DNA from: Culex pipiens pallens
Lineage: Eukaryota; Arthropoda; Insecta; Diptera; Culicidae
Length of the DNA stretch: 64,000 nucleotides
Direction: 5' to 3'
NCBI RefSeq assembly: GCF_016801865.2
Contig: NC_068937.1
Location: 98,977,437 to 99,041,436 of the forward strand
The position numbers were made by a program, and so were the translations under genes. Every line of letters begins with the position of its first letter. Positions within the stretch are counted from its first letter, which is position 1. Positions 33,884 through 46,090 of the stretch are shown here, piece after piece. The notes beneath the pieces were generated by a model, which worked only from the letters and a program-made list of their open reading frames with translations, was not told where the DNA came from and did no database searches.

Positions 33884-35006
33884 AACCTTAGGTGGTTGGT
33901 GCCTTCCTCACATTTAAATGGTAATGCTATCCGAAATAGACACAAAAGGACGGACCTTTCAGTGTTCTATAAACTTGACTCATTATTCATACTATCATAT
34001 TGGGCATTCAGATCTACATATTTCAGGGCACTTATGTGCTAACAACTTAAGATAGGGGAGTCAAATCTCCAATTCAATTCGTGTTCGTTGAAAAAGACTT
34101 TTAATTACCTATCCAAAGATAGGTCACATGATATATCTGGACAATGTTTTCATCAAAATATCTGAAATCCGGCCTCCAAAAAGTGCACAAATAACACTTA
34201 AGTGCTAATAACTTTTGATAGGGTTATCAGATCATTAATGTTAGGCACGCGTTGGAAAGGTCTTTTGATAACCTTTCTAAAAATGTATAGCATGAAGGGT
34301 TTTCTTACAAAAACCATCCTTTTTACAATCTTCCGAACTTTAGTTATAATCTTTTTTTTAGCATAACTTTTGAAGTACTTAACTAAACTGCATAATTTTT
34401 AATAGCGACTTGAGGGACAAAATCGGTTCAGCCAATTTCGAGATAATCGAGTGACAATTTTGCCTTCCTCACCTGAGGTAAAGCTATAATCCTGCTCGGC
34501 AAATGAACTTCTTTCAGAAACGTCGTAGACCCACCTTCATGTATATCTATCGACTCAGAATCGAAAACTGAACAAATGTCTGTGTGTATGTGTGTGTGTG
34601 TGTGTATGTGTTTGACCAAAATTCTTACTCAGTTTTCTCAGCACTGGCTGAACCGTTTTAGGTCAAACCAATTGATGATATGGCAACCCTGTCTTGAGTT
34701 ATTACCACTTAAGTGATATTTATGTATCTTTTTGAAGCCGAATCTAAAAAAATAAATGAAATTTGTGTTCAAATGTGTGTGTCCCATCATGTCACCCACT
34801 GTTTGTAAAGAGTGAGGAAGGCACCAACCACATAGGTGGATTAAGTTAGTTTTTTGATCAACATCCCACCACACACACAGACATTTGCTCAGAATTTGAT
34901 TCTGAGTCGATAGGTATACATTAAGGTGGGTCTAGGAGGTCTAATTGAAAAGTTCATTTTTTGAGTGATTTTATAGCCTTTCCTCAGTGAGGTGAGGAAG
35001 GCAAAA
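33884..35006 (+). mobile_element. diverged CCTTCCTCAC element (copy B) split by copy C
   Basis: Starts with CCTTAGGTGGTTGGTGCCTT, then CCTCAC, and ends GGTGAGGAAGGCAAAAG. The middle is interrupted by a minus-strand relative at 34452-34848. The fragment at 43340-43800 shows the uninterrupted junction (GATAATCAACTGCAATT, then ATGTTGATCAAC). Confidence 0.7.
34452..34848 (-). mobile_element. short CCTTCCTCAC element (copy C), nested in copy B
   Basis: Reverse orientation: begins TTTTGCCTTCCTCACCTGAG and ends AGGTGGATTAAGTT. It has about one 164-bp unit instead of three and a (GT)n stretch at 34577-34612. Confidence 0.78.
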
Positions 35007-35245
35007 GAGTATCGATTGTATTTTTCTTATTCAAAATATCAATCATTTTTTGTATATTTTAACAAGTTTGATCAACAAATGCTTGAGAGGCAAGTTTAAG
35101 TATTTTAATGATTTCCATAGGTTTTTAAAGTAGGAAAAATATGTCCCATTTTCCACGTTATTGTCCGGCTATAAACTTCCCTCGATAACCCGTTCTCCAC
35201 GGTGACATGTGACACACATTAGCCTCCTCAAATAACTATAGAGCA

Positions 35246-37168
35246 GTTCTCTAGGATTTCGGTCATTCGATTTTTTTTGTATTTTTTAATTCGACTGAAA
35301 CTTTTTTGGTGCCTTTGGTATGCCCAAAGAAGCCATTTTGCATCATTAGTTTGTCCATATAATTTTCCATACAAATTTGGCAGCTGTCCATACAAAAATG
35401 ATGGATGAAAATTCAAAAATCTGTATCTTTTTAAGGAATTTTTTGATCGATTTGGTGTCTTCGACAAAGTTGTAGGTATAGACACGGACTACACTGGAAA
35501 AAAATAATACACGGTAAAAAAAATTTGGTGATTTTTTTATTTAATTTTTTATCACTAAAACTTGATTTACAAAAAAACACTATTTTTAATTTTTTTTATT
35601 TTTTGATGTGTTTTAGAGGACATAAAATGCCAACTTTTCAGAAATTTCCAGGTTGTGCAAAAAATCATTGACCGAGTTATGAATTTTTTAATCAATACTG
35701 TTTTTTTCAAAAAATCGAAATTTTGGTCGTAAAAATTTTTCAACTTAATTTTTCGATGTAAAATCAAATTTGCAATCAAAAAGTACTTTAGTGAAATTTT
35801 GATAAAGTGCACCGTTTTCAAGTCATAGCCATATTTAAGTGACTTTTTTGAAAATAGTCGCAGTTTTTCATTTTTTAAAATTAGTGCACATGTTTGCCCA
35901 GTTTTGAAAAAAATATTTTTGAAAAGCTGAGAAAATTCTCTATATTTTGCTTCTTCGGACTTTGTTGATACGACCTTTAGTTGCTGAGATATTGCAATGC
36001 AAAGGTCTAAAAACAGGAAAATTGATGTTTTCTAAGTGTCACCCAAACAACCCACCATTTTCTATCGTCAATATCTCAGTAACTAATGGTCCGATTTTCA
36101 ATGTTAAAATATGAAACATTTGTGAAATTTTTCGATCTTTTCGAAAAATATATTTTCAAAATTTTCAAGTCAAGACTAACATTTTAAAAGGGCGTTATAT
36201 TGAATGTTTGGCCTTTTTGAAATGTTAGTCTTGATTTGAAAATTTTGAAAATATATTTTTCGAAAAGATCGGAAAATTTCACAAATGTTTCATATTTTAA
36301 CATTGAAAATCGGACCATTAGTTGCTGAGATATTGACGATAGAAAATGGTGGGTTGTTTGGGTGAGACTTAGAAAACATCAATTTTCCTGTTTTTAAACC
36401 TTTGCATTGCAATATCTCAGCAACTAAAGGTCGTATCAACAAAGTCCGAAGAAGCAAAATATAGAAAATTTTCTCAGCTTTTCAAAAATATTTTTTTTCA
36501 AAACTGGGCAAACATGTGCACTAATTTAAAAAAATGAAAAACTGCGACTATTTTCAAAAAAGTCACTTAAATATGGCTATAACTTGAAAACGGTGCACTT
36601 TATCAAAATTTCACTGAAGTACTTTTTGATTGCAAATTTGATTTTACATCGAAAAATTAGGTTGAAAAATTTTTACGACCAAAATTTCGATTTTTTGAAA
36701 AAATCAGTATTGATTAAAAAATTCATAACTCGGTCAATGATTTTTTGCACAACCTGGAAATTTCTGAAAAGTTGGCATTTTATGTCTTCTAAAACATATC
36801 AAAAAATAAAAAAAAAATAAAAATATTGTTTTTTTGTAAATCAAGTTTTAGTGATAAAAAGTTAAATAAAAAAATCACCAAATTTTTTTTACCGTGTAAA
36901 ATTTTTTTCCAGTGTAGTCCATATCCATACCTACAATTTTGCCGAAGACATCAAATCGATCGAAAAATTCCTTCAAAAGATACAGATTTTTGAATTATCA
37001 TCCATCATTTTTGTATGGACAGCTGCCAAATTTGTATGGAAAATTATATGGACAAACTAATGATGCAAAATGGCTTCTTTGGGCATACCGAAGGCACCAA
37101 AAAAGTTTCAGTAGGATTAAAAAATACAAAAATTAAAATTGAAGAAAAAAGACCGATTTCGTAGAGAA
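35246..37168. mobile_element. 1.9-kb near-perfect palindrome (intact palindromic element, copy 3)
   Basis: Two arms of about 950 bp in inverted orientation meet at about 36192-36211 (spacer GCGTTATATTGAATGTTTGG). Outer ends are GAGCAGTTCTCTA and TAGAGAATTGCTC inside CTATAG on both sides, so TA or TATA is a possible TSD. Almost the same 78-84-codon frame appears on both strands at mirrored places (35567-35821 minus and 36584-36820 plus), which is simply the palindrome. Transcripts would fold into a very long hairpin. No transposase. Confidence 0.93.
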
Positions 37169-37571
37169 TTGCTCTATAGACAACCGACGACGGCCGTTAA
37201 AACGGGGCACCTCCAGCCCCGAAAAAAGCAAACATTCAACGAATTCCCGATTTCGGGTCGCAATAAAATTAAAAATGCCAAACGAATATCTGCCTTGCTC
37301 AGCTCAGGCTTCACTCTTTCGTTCGTGAGAGTTAATTAATAGTTTTATTACGCTCGTTTTCCCCCGTCCAGCAGGTTTTTCCTACGCACACGGGCCACGG
37401 CCTCGGCCCTTTCAAACAGTCCGCAGAAATTTCCCTGAAGCGGAACTCGTTTCCTCCTCCCCCCCTCCCGTTTCATAAGTTTTTCCTCTCGATAGTCCAC
37501 ACGTGTGTGTGTGTGTGTTGGTGGGCATGTGGAAATACTTATTCGCATTAATTTCCATCCTTCGACGGTGC

Positions 37572-37622
<51 letters not shown>

Positions 37623-39148
37623 TTACACATGAGCCTTCCGTTTGATGTGGGAGGCCTGTTTTACATTTTCCTAGTTTTTAAATTCTTTACCCGCTTTTTC
37701 GGGGTGTCCCTTTTTCTCGTGGTGTTGCCACCCTCCCCCTTCAGCATCCACTCATTAGAATTTTATCCCCTGGTGGGGCACTTCACCACTTTTGCTGCCC
37801 CCCGATTTTGACCGGGGATTGGCACCGGATCCGGTTTTATTAGATCTTTTCGGTCTTAAAAACAGAGGCACAGCGGCCAAAGCCCTAATGGCCTCAGAAA
37901 GGACCTGAGGAAAGAGAGGGGGGAGGGGGGTGGGGTTAAGGCACACGCACATTTGAATATATTTATCCTTAAAAATATTTTATGTTTTATTCTGCCACCC
38001 ACCCCCGCCCAACGCAACAGAGGCTTCAGAAAATAGTGTGTGTCGTTTTTTCGATCATAAAGTATATAATGAGCATTAGTTGGGAACGGCGGGAGAAAGC
38101 GGTGGAAGTCCTTCGTCGAAAAACGGTTTTATTTCGTGCCGTCGTCAGGCCGTCATATTGGGGGGCGGATTAGGACCACCGCGCCGGTTGGATTGACGTA
38201 AAATTGTAGGGGGGAGGGGGGGGGGGTGGGGAGGGGATGCTGAAAGCCCCCACGATGCGGGATCTGTTTTTAGTTTACAGCCTCCACTGGGTGCGCTGTG
38301 GTGGTGGTGGTGATTATTCTTGGAAAAGTGGAAAATTTAGGGTTTGAGGGTTTCCTGACTTGGAATCCAAATAAAAATTATTTAAACATAATTGCTCACA
38401 AAAAAGACGACAATGCATTTCTTTTGATGTTTTTATATTCAATGCATTTCTTTTTAAATATTTTATATTCAAATATTCAAGGTTAAACATTAAAACGCGT
38501 TTTTCTCGGAACGTTGAAAAGCGACGTGTGACGATTTAGCTCGACGGCGTCGATATTACAAAACAAATCCATGCAAAATCAACAACATTATTCTAATCCA
38601 AAAAAAAAGTTTAACCACAAGACTGGGTAGAACAAAAAAGCTACAAGTGTAGGTCCAAAAAATAAATTTTGATGATTTCCAAAAAAAAAATATTGTAGAC
38701 ACAATTTATTTTTGGTTCAATAATTTACTGCTGTTTTTTCGACCGTATCAGTAATTTTTTAGGTTAGAAAAAAAACGTCGGAAGAAGAGAACATACAAGT
38801 GTTTTGATTCCCCAAACAGACCGAAAGCCAAACCTAACCTAAAAATTCAATAATTTAGTAAAACAGTGTTGTTGCGACACACCGTGCAACGCCACACTTT
38901 TTAGTCAAGCGCCCAAACACTTAAATGATTCAATAAAGCTACATCTTAGATCTAATTTGTTTGTGTTTGAATTTCAATCCAATCCATTATCAAATTCAAG
39001 TGTTTGAGCGATTGACTTTTTGGTATTTTTTGACACCTAATTTCCATTCGGGTGGATCAAACTTTTCAAGTGTTTTACTCATGAATTTGCCCCACTGTGC
39101 TGAACTATTTAAAGTGATGAGGAAAACACTTGAAATTGATCTTGTTTT
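37169..39148. other. unassigned sequence with microsatellites
   Basis: Includes a GT run (37503-37519), a perfect CA run (37574-37620), CT-rich and poly-G patches (38205-38230) and an AT-rich part (38300-39100). No gene recognised. Confidence 0.4.
37574..37620. repeat. (CA)n microsatellite
   Basis: About 23 perfect CA units. Confidence 0.97.
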
Positions 39149-39259
39149 GATTTGAAATGCAGTTTCGTCAGACTTTGCTTCTTTTCTTCATTTGTGTTTT
39201 GGCGGTCCGGTGTGTTCGTTTTTCGCAAGCCCGAATGACCGCGTGAGTTCGCTGCCGCC

Positions 39260-39856
39260 ATGTTCCTGTCCAGTAAATTGCCTGCCCGGTTTGTGGCCGC
39301 GAAGACGCGCATCGCCACAAGGCTGCATCCTCGGGCTCAGGATCCGTATGGCCATCGGAAGGGCTCGGTCTCCCGGACCCGGAAAGAGGCCAACTTTGGC
39401 GATAGAGGTGCTTTTCCGCAGATTCACCCAGTTGGTGAGTGGGGGAAAGATTTTTTTGTGGGGTTTTGTTTTGATTTTTGGATTTATTATGTGTGATTTG
39501 CAGGAAGGATGCGATTGAGCTGCAGATGCCGTACCAGGAAGCGTTTGATGAAATTAAGGAAAACAACCGCCGGGCGCTGGAGAATCGGTGAGAAGCAGGA
39601 TTCGAATGCATTCCACCCAGGGGCCAAGCAATGCGTCATTCGGATGGTCAAGGCACAGTTTGATTCGATGGAACCTACCGCGGTTCCGAATCAACAAGAA
39701 GATTCCCCGGGGGCCTCCATCTCCGCAGAAAGTGGTGGTGGCGAACAACCCGAACCTGACCAGGAGGACGATCCTGAGAGCAGGGACAACCGGAAGAAGA
39801 GACAATTCAACAACAACAACAAAAAACAAATTTCCATTTTTGACAAGCAAAGTTGA
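39260..39856 (+). CDS. candidate small two-exon gene, product unknown
   Basis: The ATG at 39260 has a good context (GCCGCCATG). The first exon encodes an Arg/Lys-rich N-terminus without acidic residues (MFLSSKLPARFVAAKTRIAT), which could be a mitochondrial presequence. A short intron follows: donor GTGAGT after 39434, or GTGGGG after 39438; acceptor TTGCAG ending 39503 (65-69 nt). Donor 1 gives a 175-residue protein ending at 39856 with an acidic Gly/Glu/Pro-rich tail. Donor 2 gives an 88-residue protein ending at 39591 that reads KDAIELQMPYQEAFDEIKEN in exon 2. The exon-2 start is more protein-like in the donor-2 frame, and the 3' part (AKQCVIRMVKAQFDSMEPTA) in the donor-1 frame. This implies a one-base indel, two isoforms or decay. 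AATAAA lies at 39862. I do not recognise the family. Confidence 0.5.
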
Positions 39857-39861
39857 TAGAA

Positions 39862-39867
39862 AATAAA
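39862..39867 (+). terminator. polyadenylation signal AATAAA
   Basis: Six bases after the stop at 39854-39856. Supports transcription of the two-exon candidate up to its end. Confidence 0.5.
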
Positions 39868-40086
39868 AGCTGTCAAATTAACTTCATGACGCAACTTCTT
39901 CTATTTTTTAACAAACCGAAATCCATTTCTATTTCACACAAACATGAATTGATTATAGAAGGAAAAACCATTTAAAACCAATAGATATAAATAATATAAA
40001 ACCAATAGATATTTTTGTAGTTGTTGACAGCATCTTAAGGTGCCCAAAATTCAAGTGTTTTGCGATTGATTTTTGAGTGCTCTGTA

Positions 40087-41352
40087 CACCCAAACGGCAG
40101 TCGCATGATTGTGATACATGGCTGCATGAAAGTATATCAGAATCTGCATGAAAACTGTCCTCATGCATTTTTTGCGATACAGGGGTATGGCATTTTTGCC
40201 CGTTACCGACAATTATCGACATTACCGACTGCTGTTTACTGGTATTGCGAAATTTTTTTTTAACATTACGATATTTGAACCATAAACTTCTTGATTGTTG
40301 ATCCGACATGCTACCACCGCGCCATGGACGCTTGATGATTTAGGAGGGACAGAGCACCAACTTATTCTTCTCTCTTGAGTGTAGCTCGGAGACGCGCTAG
40401 CATTATGTGTGTTGGTGAGAACTGCAGATCGCTGACATGTTTACACACGGGCAAAAATGATCCACGACCTTGCTGCAAAAAATGTAAAATGTAACATTTT
40501 CTGCAGCAAATCCACTGTTGCAGATTTTGAGATATATTTTTCCTTTGGGTGTACAGCAGGGCCAGATCATTTTTGCCCGCGTGTAAACATTTCAGCGATC
40601 TGCAGATCTCACCAACACATATAATGCTGGCCCGTCCCTGAGCAACACTTCAAAGAGAAGAATATGTAGGTACTCTTTCACTCACATTTCATCAAGCACA
40701 CAGAAAAAAAAATGATGGTAATATTCATCAGGAAATGGTGACAGATTTTGTGGCAAAAAAAAATGATTAATTTTACCCCAGAAAATGATGAATTTTCATC
40801 AGTTTTTGAGGAATATTCATCAGGTTCACATTTTTACACATTTTCTATGTAATATTAATCTTAAAAAGAGGTAATATTCAACCTACCAAATTTTCAACAT
40901 TCCAAAATTCAAAATTCTGTGCATCCATGGCGCGGTGGTAGCGTGTCGGATCAATAACCAAGAAGTTGGTGGTTCAATCCTCGTTCTGATAAGGGTTTTT
41001 TTGTGAAATACAACCAAAAAGCCGTCGGTATTGTCGATAATTGCCGGTAACGGGCAAAAATGTCATACCCCTATATCGCAAAAAATGCATGAGGACAGTT
41101 TTCATGCAGATTCTGATATACTTTCATGCCGCCATAGGGGGATGGCGTCGCTATTTTTAAACCACATTTTCCAATTTTTCTCATCGAAACCGTCTACTTT
41201 ATCGACTTCATTTTGCTGGGCGAGATTGGACGCCGTCTATTTTTAGACGATGACTCAGCACTTTTACACTCTTGCGCTTAAAAAAACCAGGTGGCAGCAC
41301 GATGTAACGCCACGTCCCTATGCATCACAATCATGTGACCGCCGTTTGGGTG
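40087..41352. mobile_element. 1.27-kb foldback with tRNA-like modules in both arms
   Basis: Ends CACCCAAACGGCAGTCGCAT and, inverted, CACCCAAACGGCGGTCACAT, with TA on both sides (40085-40086 and 41353-41354). The arms share ATGCATTTTTTGCGATA and CATTTTTGCCCGTTACCG segments. The right arm on plus (40926-40985) reads GGCGCGGTGGTAGCGTGTCG, then GGTGGTTCAATCC. The left arm has the complement (about 40270-40330). Another insertion (40699-40921) and inner palindromes (TTGCTGCAAAA.., GATCATTTTTGCCCG) add to the structure. Non-coding. Confidence 0.82.
40699..40921. mobile_element. CACAGAAAAAA-end MITE, copy 2
   Basis: CACAGAAAAAAAAATGATGG at the left and AAAATTCTGTG at the right. The body matches the copy at 32092-32261, with an extra ATGATGAATTTTCATCAG palindrome. 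CA on both sides is the only possible TSD. Confidence 0.72.
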
Positions 41353-41451
41353 TACCGTTGTAATTCTTACCTGCAGCAACTAGAGTTCACCTGTAAAACA
41401 CCTGCGAAAGGTCACTTAATTGTCTAAGGACCAAACCGGAGTCCGTGAGTA

Positions 41452-41819
41452 CACAGCAAAAAATCCAATGGTAAAATCGCATGCAAAAGCATGCACATCA
41501 CCTTCGTCAAAATAAACACTTAATATTACACACTGCATGTACAATTTTTGCAAACACAAAAAAAAGTTGCAACCGACGGGATTCAAACCAAGCACCAACA
41601 GTAAGGACTGGCGCCTTAGCCCACTCGGCCACCAGACCGATGAAGAATTGAAAGGATAAACGCATATATGAGCTTGACATTTCCGTCAAGTAGGTTTCCC
41701 ATACTGATGGGCTACATATTTTAGGGTGTAAAATTACATAAAATTGCATAAAATAATGCAATATTTATTTTACACCCGGGCCTTTTACACGGAGCTGGAT
41801 TACTACTTTTTTAGCTGTG
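41452..41819. mobile_element. CACAG-family MITE with tRNA-Leu-like module, copy 4
   Basis: 368 bp, CACAGCAAA start, TTAGCTGTG end (one mismatch in the inverted repeat), TA on both sides. tRNA-like segment on minus at about 41573-41640. It sits next to another MITE and shares the TA between them. Confidence 0.87.
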
Positions 41820-41821
41820 TA

Positions 41822-42041
41822 CACAGTAAAAAATTGTGTAAATCCGGAAGGTGTAATTTTTGAAAGTAGAATATTACCACTTTTATGATGTAATTTTACC
41901 TCAATTTAGACTGAGAAAGTGACATTACATCAGAATAGTGGTAAAATTATACATTTTCAAAGGTAAAATTACAATTTTTTTCTGACATAAAAGATGTACC
42001 CCTTCCCAGATGTAATATTACCATGATTTTTGTTTACTCTG
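41822..42041. mobile_element. CACAGTAAAA-end MITE, copy 2
   Basis: Starts CACAGTAAAAAATTGTGTAA directly after the TA that ends the preceding MITE. It ends TTTGTTTACTCTG before TA. Body shared with 31101-31334. Confidence 0.75.
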
Positions 42042-42418
42042 TACCTAAAAAAGAATAAAAACACTAAAAATTATAAGTAACTTACCTAAACATAACACAC
42101 CAACAGGACCTGGAAGAACAAAGGTAACCAGTCCAATATTGGACCAGTTTAGCAATGTTCTCGTGCCAGAAAAGGAAGAAAAGTGGATCGGGAAATCACT
42201 TCTTGAAAGTAAGCCTAAGGAAATCAATTTACTATTACTAAATAATCAAAAAAAATTAGTATGAGTTGCTGATCAACAAAAACTTCGGCTACTACAAAAA
42301 TCTGGTTCACCCATCCGAACAAGTGTTAATTTGAAAAAAAAAATCTCATAAAACATTAAAATAACGCATTTGTTTAAAAAAATAACCAGCATAAACAAAT
42401 CAACCTATCACAGATTTA

Positions 42419-42690
42419 AGGCCGTTGCAAATATTTTTCAAAGTTTAGAAAATTTGAAAATGTTAGAATTTAGATTATTGTTATGAATAAGCTTACAAAT
42501 ATTCAAATTTTTGGTAGGAAAACAACTGTTAAAATGTTTAAAGTGTTTTGTGATACATTTTGCTTCAAAATTTTGAATGCCGGGCTTGAATTTTTAAATT
42601 TAGTTTTTTAGCCTCCCACCCCTCAACCTTAACCAGAGCTGAAGGACAAAAACTTAAAATAAAATTTGTACCAGCCTTAGTTAATTTACA
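42419..42690. mobile_element. degenerate AAGGCCGTTGCAAAT element
   Basis: The left end AAGGCCGTTGCAAATATTTT followed by TCAAAGTTTA matches the element at 46771-47219. The right side keeps a C-rich CCTCCCACCCCTCAACC stretch and AGCTGAAGGACAAAAACTT but has lost the last bases. Confidence 0.55.
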
Positions 42691-43339
42691 AGAATTGAAC
42701 ATTTCTTTGAAATATGTTTGAATTCAAAATTGTAATTTCTTATAAAACATATTAAGAACGGCTTACTTATAAAACAATTCAAAAAGTCACAAAAAATAAT
42801 AGAATCAAGAATTCTTTATTTAAAAAAAAAAGTTTTGATTAGAAAAACCTAAAAAAAATATTGAACGTTTATGTTTGAATTTAAAAATAAATCACAAATA
42901 AACAGCAAAAACTGATATGAATTATTTTGAAATTAGAATGGAAAAACCAGCAAAAATATTACTGAAACAAAAAAATAAAATATTTTGAAAAAATAATATA
43001 ACTTTCAAAAATAGGAAAAACCAGCAAAAACATTTCTGGAACAAGTGTGAATTATTTTGAAAGAGTTGTAAAACTAACACAAATAGTAAAGGAACAAAAA
43101 ACAAGAAAGTATATCACTTTCTTTAAAATTCGTTTAAAATCAGTCCAAAGAGCCACGAGATATCGAGAGATGGAGCTCGGATTCGTGATCAGGGGCAGAA
43201 GTTACTGTGAGTTGGCGGAGAGTGACCCTAGGATAAAGTACAAATCTCGACTTTTTTTTGATTAGGTCCTATAAACATATGAAAGACAATAGCTTATTGG
43301 ACCTTTTAAAAAAAACTCTAGAAAATTCAATATTCTACC
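42691..43339. other. AT-rich sequence, fragment of the GTAATTCTC family at the end
   Basis: No gene. The stretch at 43155-43240 (GAGATATCGAGAGATGG and GTGAGTTGGCGGAGAGTGAC) matches one end of the repeat at 44807-45658. Confidence 0.45.
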
Positions 43340-43805
43340 TTATAAACTTATAAACATGGATTGTTCAGATCTTCAATCTCTTGATAACTCATGTAATGAT
43401 GGTTCGCATGTTTGATCCAGATATCATTTTCATCAAAATACATGTGATCCGACCTCTGAAAAGTGTATAATTAACACTTAAGTACTGACAACTTTTGATA
43501 GGGATATCAAATTTTCAAATTTTAAAAATTGTTGTTTTTTTTGTTGTCTTTCTAATGCTGAAGTTAAACAAAAAATATATGAAATTACGAGTTTCTCACA
43601 AAACCACCCTTAAAAAGTTTTTTCAGGATAAATTTTTATGTTCTGAACTAAACAAATTAATTTTAAAATGGTGACAAAATCGGTTCATCAAGTGCCAAGA
43701 TAATCAACTGCAATTATGTTGATCAACGTCACACCAACACACACACATTTGCTCTGTTTTTTATTCTGAGTCGATAGTTCATTTCACTCATTGAAGAAGG
43801 TAAAA
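43340..43805 (+). mobile_element. CCTTCCTCAC-family fragment (copy D)
   Basis: Shares AACACTTAAGTACTGACAAC, TTTTGATAGGG, GTTGATCAACGTCACACC and a diverged GAAGAAGGTAAAAAC end with copy B. The left end is absent. It shows the joined sequence at the point where copy C entered copy B. Confidence 0.6.
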
Positions 43806-44806
43806 ACTGAACAAAAAATAACTCCCTATCTTAAGGAAATAAGTTAAAATTAAATCTATACTTGAATAATATTGAATTCAAGAACTGATCAGCAAGGTCC
43901 ATGAAATCGTAAAGATTTTATATTTGAAAAGGATCACAATTTATAATGCAAAAGTTGACAGTTCATAGAGGTTTTACTATTTTAGTTTGAAAATAAAACC
44001 GATTTTTTTGCTTCAAAATTGCGGTCACCATACCGCAATCCTGGACGACCTCTTTCTCCGATGATGGTCAATAACAACCCACCCACGAGAAACGCGCCCG
44101 CTCCCGAATCACTTTTGGCCCGTCGAGCATAAAACTAATGAAACTTTCCTATTTTCCATCCTGTGTTTGCGCAAAACACTCCCCCTCGAGAGGCACACTT
44201 CCCAAACCCCCCACTTAACCGCTCCCACGTTCGCCATCTTGGCAAACATTAAAAGCGGAACATATATTTATAGAGTTCCCAGCGAAATGAGCGGAGGCCC
44301 TGGGAGAGGGCGAGCTTTCGGCAGCTAAAATTTATATTCCGCCTTAAAATTTTAACTGCGATAATCAAAGGCTGCCCCCTCCCCCCACTCGAACTCCCTT
44401 CCAGTGGGTCCGAAATACGCATAAAAACCTGACGGTTGAACCACGTGGCGTTAAAAAAGACGCCCCCCCCCCCTCCCTTCCTCGTGTGTCACTAGGCCAA
44501 TGGGACCAACCACCCCCACGTTTATGTAGAGGAGGCGCAGTGACAAAATGACCCCTTTGATGAGTAATGGGAAAAGTAGAAATGTGTGTTGTTTATGATG
44601 AGGAGGGGTGGAGGTGGAGCAGCGTACCCCAGCAGCCTCCCGTGGGTTAGTTTTTAATATTAATCAACCGAGCTTTTTTTATGGCGCAGAACCAGTGGAA
44701 ACTACCTACCTTGCGGAACAGTGCTGATGGGCGCAGAAGCTGTGAGTACTATTTGAATATGTCCTTAATAGGTGGAATAAAGTGTTCCATTGGATTTTGT
44801 AATGGA
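43806..44806. other. unassigned sequence
   Basis: GC-rich part at 44020-44640 with C- and A-rich runs, including C10 at about 44463-44472. No coding signal. Confidence 0.4.
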
Positions 44807-45658
44807 GTAATTCTCTACCAACTACTGAAAAAGTTGGTCGACGTTGATCCTGGCCGTTCATGGTCACCCGCGACAGACACGGACAACGAAACAAAGAGAA
44901 ACGCAAAAAGTAACCTTTTTAAAACTGTTTTTTCTTAAAATCGCGATAACTCGTGATAATCATGAGCAAACCCCTTATGTTTATATAAAAAAAATTAAAA
45001 TTGTCTGTTCTACAACTTTGTAGAACATTATTAAACTTTAAAAATTAACCCTGCAAAGTTAGATAAAACACGAAATTTCAAAATGAAATTTTTTGTTCCA
45101 AATGAAAAAATGACCCTTCTGAGTCAATGTAGATTCGAAAAGGACATTAAATTTACCATAAAATGACATGTTCCAATTTTTTTTACAGTTAAGTAACGGA
45201 AAATGGCAGATGTTTTAAAACTTTTTTAGTGTTTTTTTCGATGAAAAATACGTTTTTTCGGAATTCTGAGTACGCCATCAAAGAGGCGTCTAATTTTACA
45301 TAAAAGTCCCTTTGACACCAAATTTCTATCTCATCACCGTATCAGGCTGCAAATTATTGAAAAACTCCTCTTTTTTCGCATGTTCAAAAATGAAAGGGGT
45401 CGTACCGCCCCTCCGTCACGAGATATCGAAAAACGGACCTCGGATTCGTGACGCGGCATTCGAGCAGGTTGTGCTCGGGTGTTAGTTGAATTTATAAAAA
45501 AAAAATAAAGTAATCTCCCGGGAGATTTTGCTTTTCATAATGTAGGAGATATCACGTCATCTTATGCGCAAGGCCTTACCGCTCGGCGGCGCATGTGGTA
45601 ATGTGGCAAATCGAAAAGGCGTTGGGGCAACTGCTATGTGAGTTGGCGGAGAATTACC
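44807..45658 (+). mobile_element. GTAATTCTCTACCAAC-end repeat, uninterrupted copy
   Basis: The ends are inverted: GTAATTCTCTACCAACT against AGTTGGCGGAGAATTAC. It contains AAAATCGCGATAACTCGTGA, CTCCGTCACGAGATATCG and the empty insertion site used by the GTAC element in the other copy. About 850 bp. No transposase frame. Confidence 0.75.
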
Positions 45659-46090
45659 CATTTACGTTTATTTACGAATTTCAACTGTAATAATATCATA
45701 TTTAATTATTTTTCATTAAAAACCGGCAACTGGAGCACGGCTTGTCTAAAGGTTATTTTTATAAAACTTGAATGAACCTCGGTAATTCTTTCTGGAGCTT
45801 GTCGGAGACACTGTCCCGAGTCAGGGAAACTGTTTTTCAAAAAAATATATCGGTCAAAATTGATTATATCTTTTTTTGAAGTTTTACTTTAATATATTTA
45901 AGCAAAAATCATGAAAAAGTATTAAAGAAATAGCTGAAATTAAGATATTTTTTGTTTTTATTTCATCAAAACATCAGTTCCGAGTTCCTTAAACATGTCT
46001 TCAATATCCTACATCATGGAAAAATGTTTATCTGGGTCGTCAGTTTCGATAATAGCCGCAAAATAGGTTTTTTCCTTATTTTTTCCAAAT

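Noticed and set aside
35567..36820. A conserved pair of about 80-residue proteins on opposite strands
   Set aside because: They are mirror images generated by the palindrome. AT-rich sequence with no codon signal.
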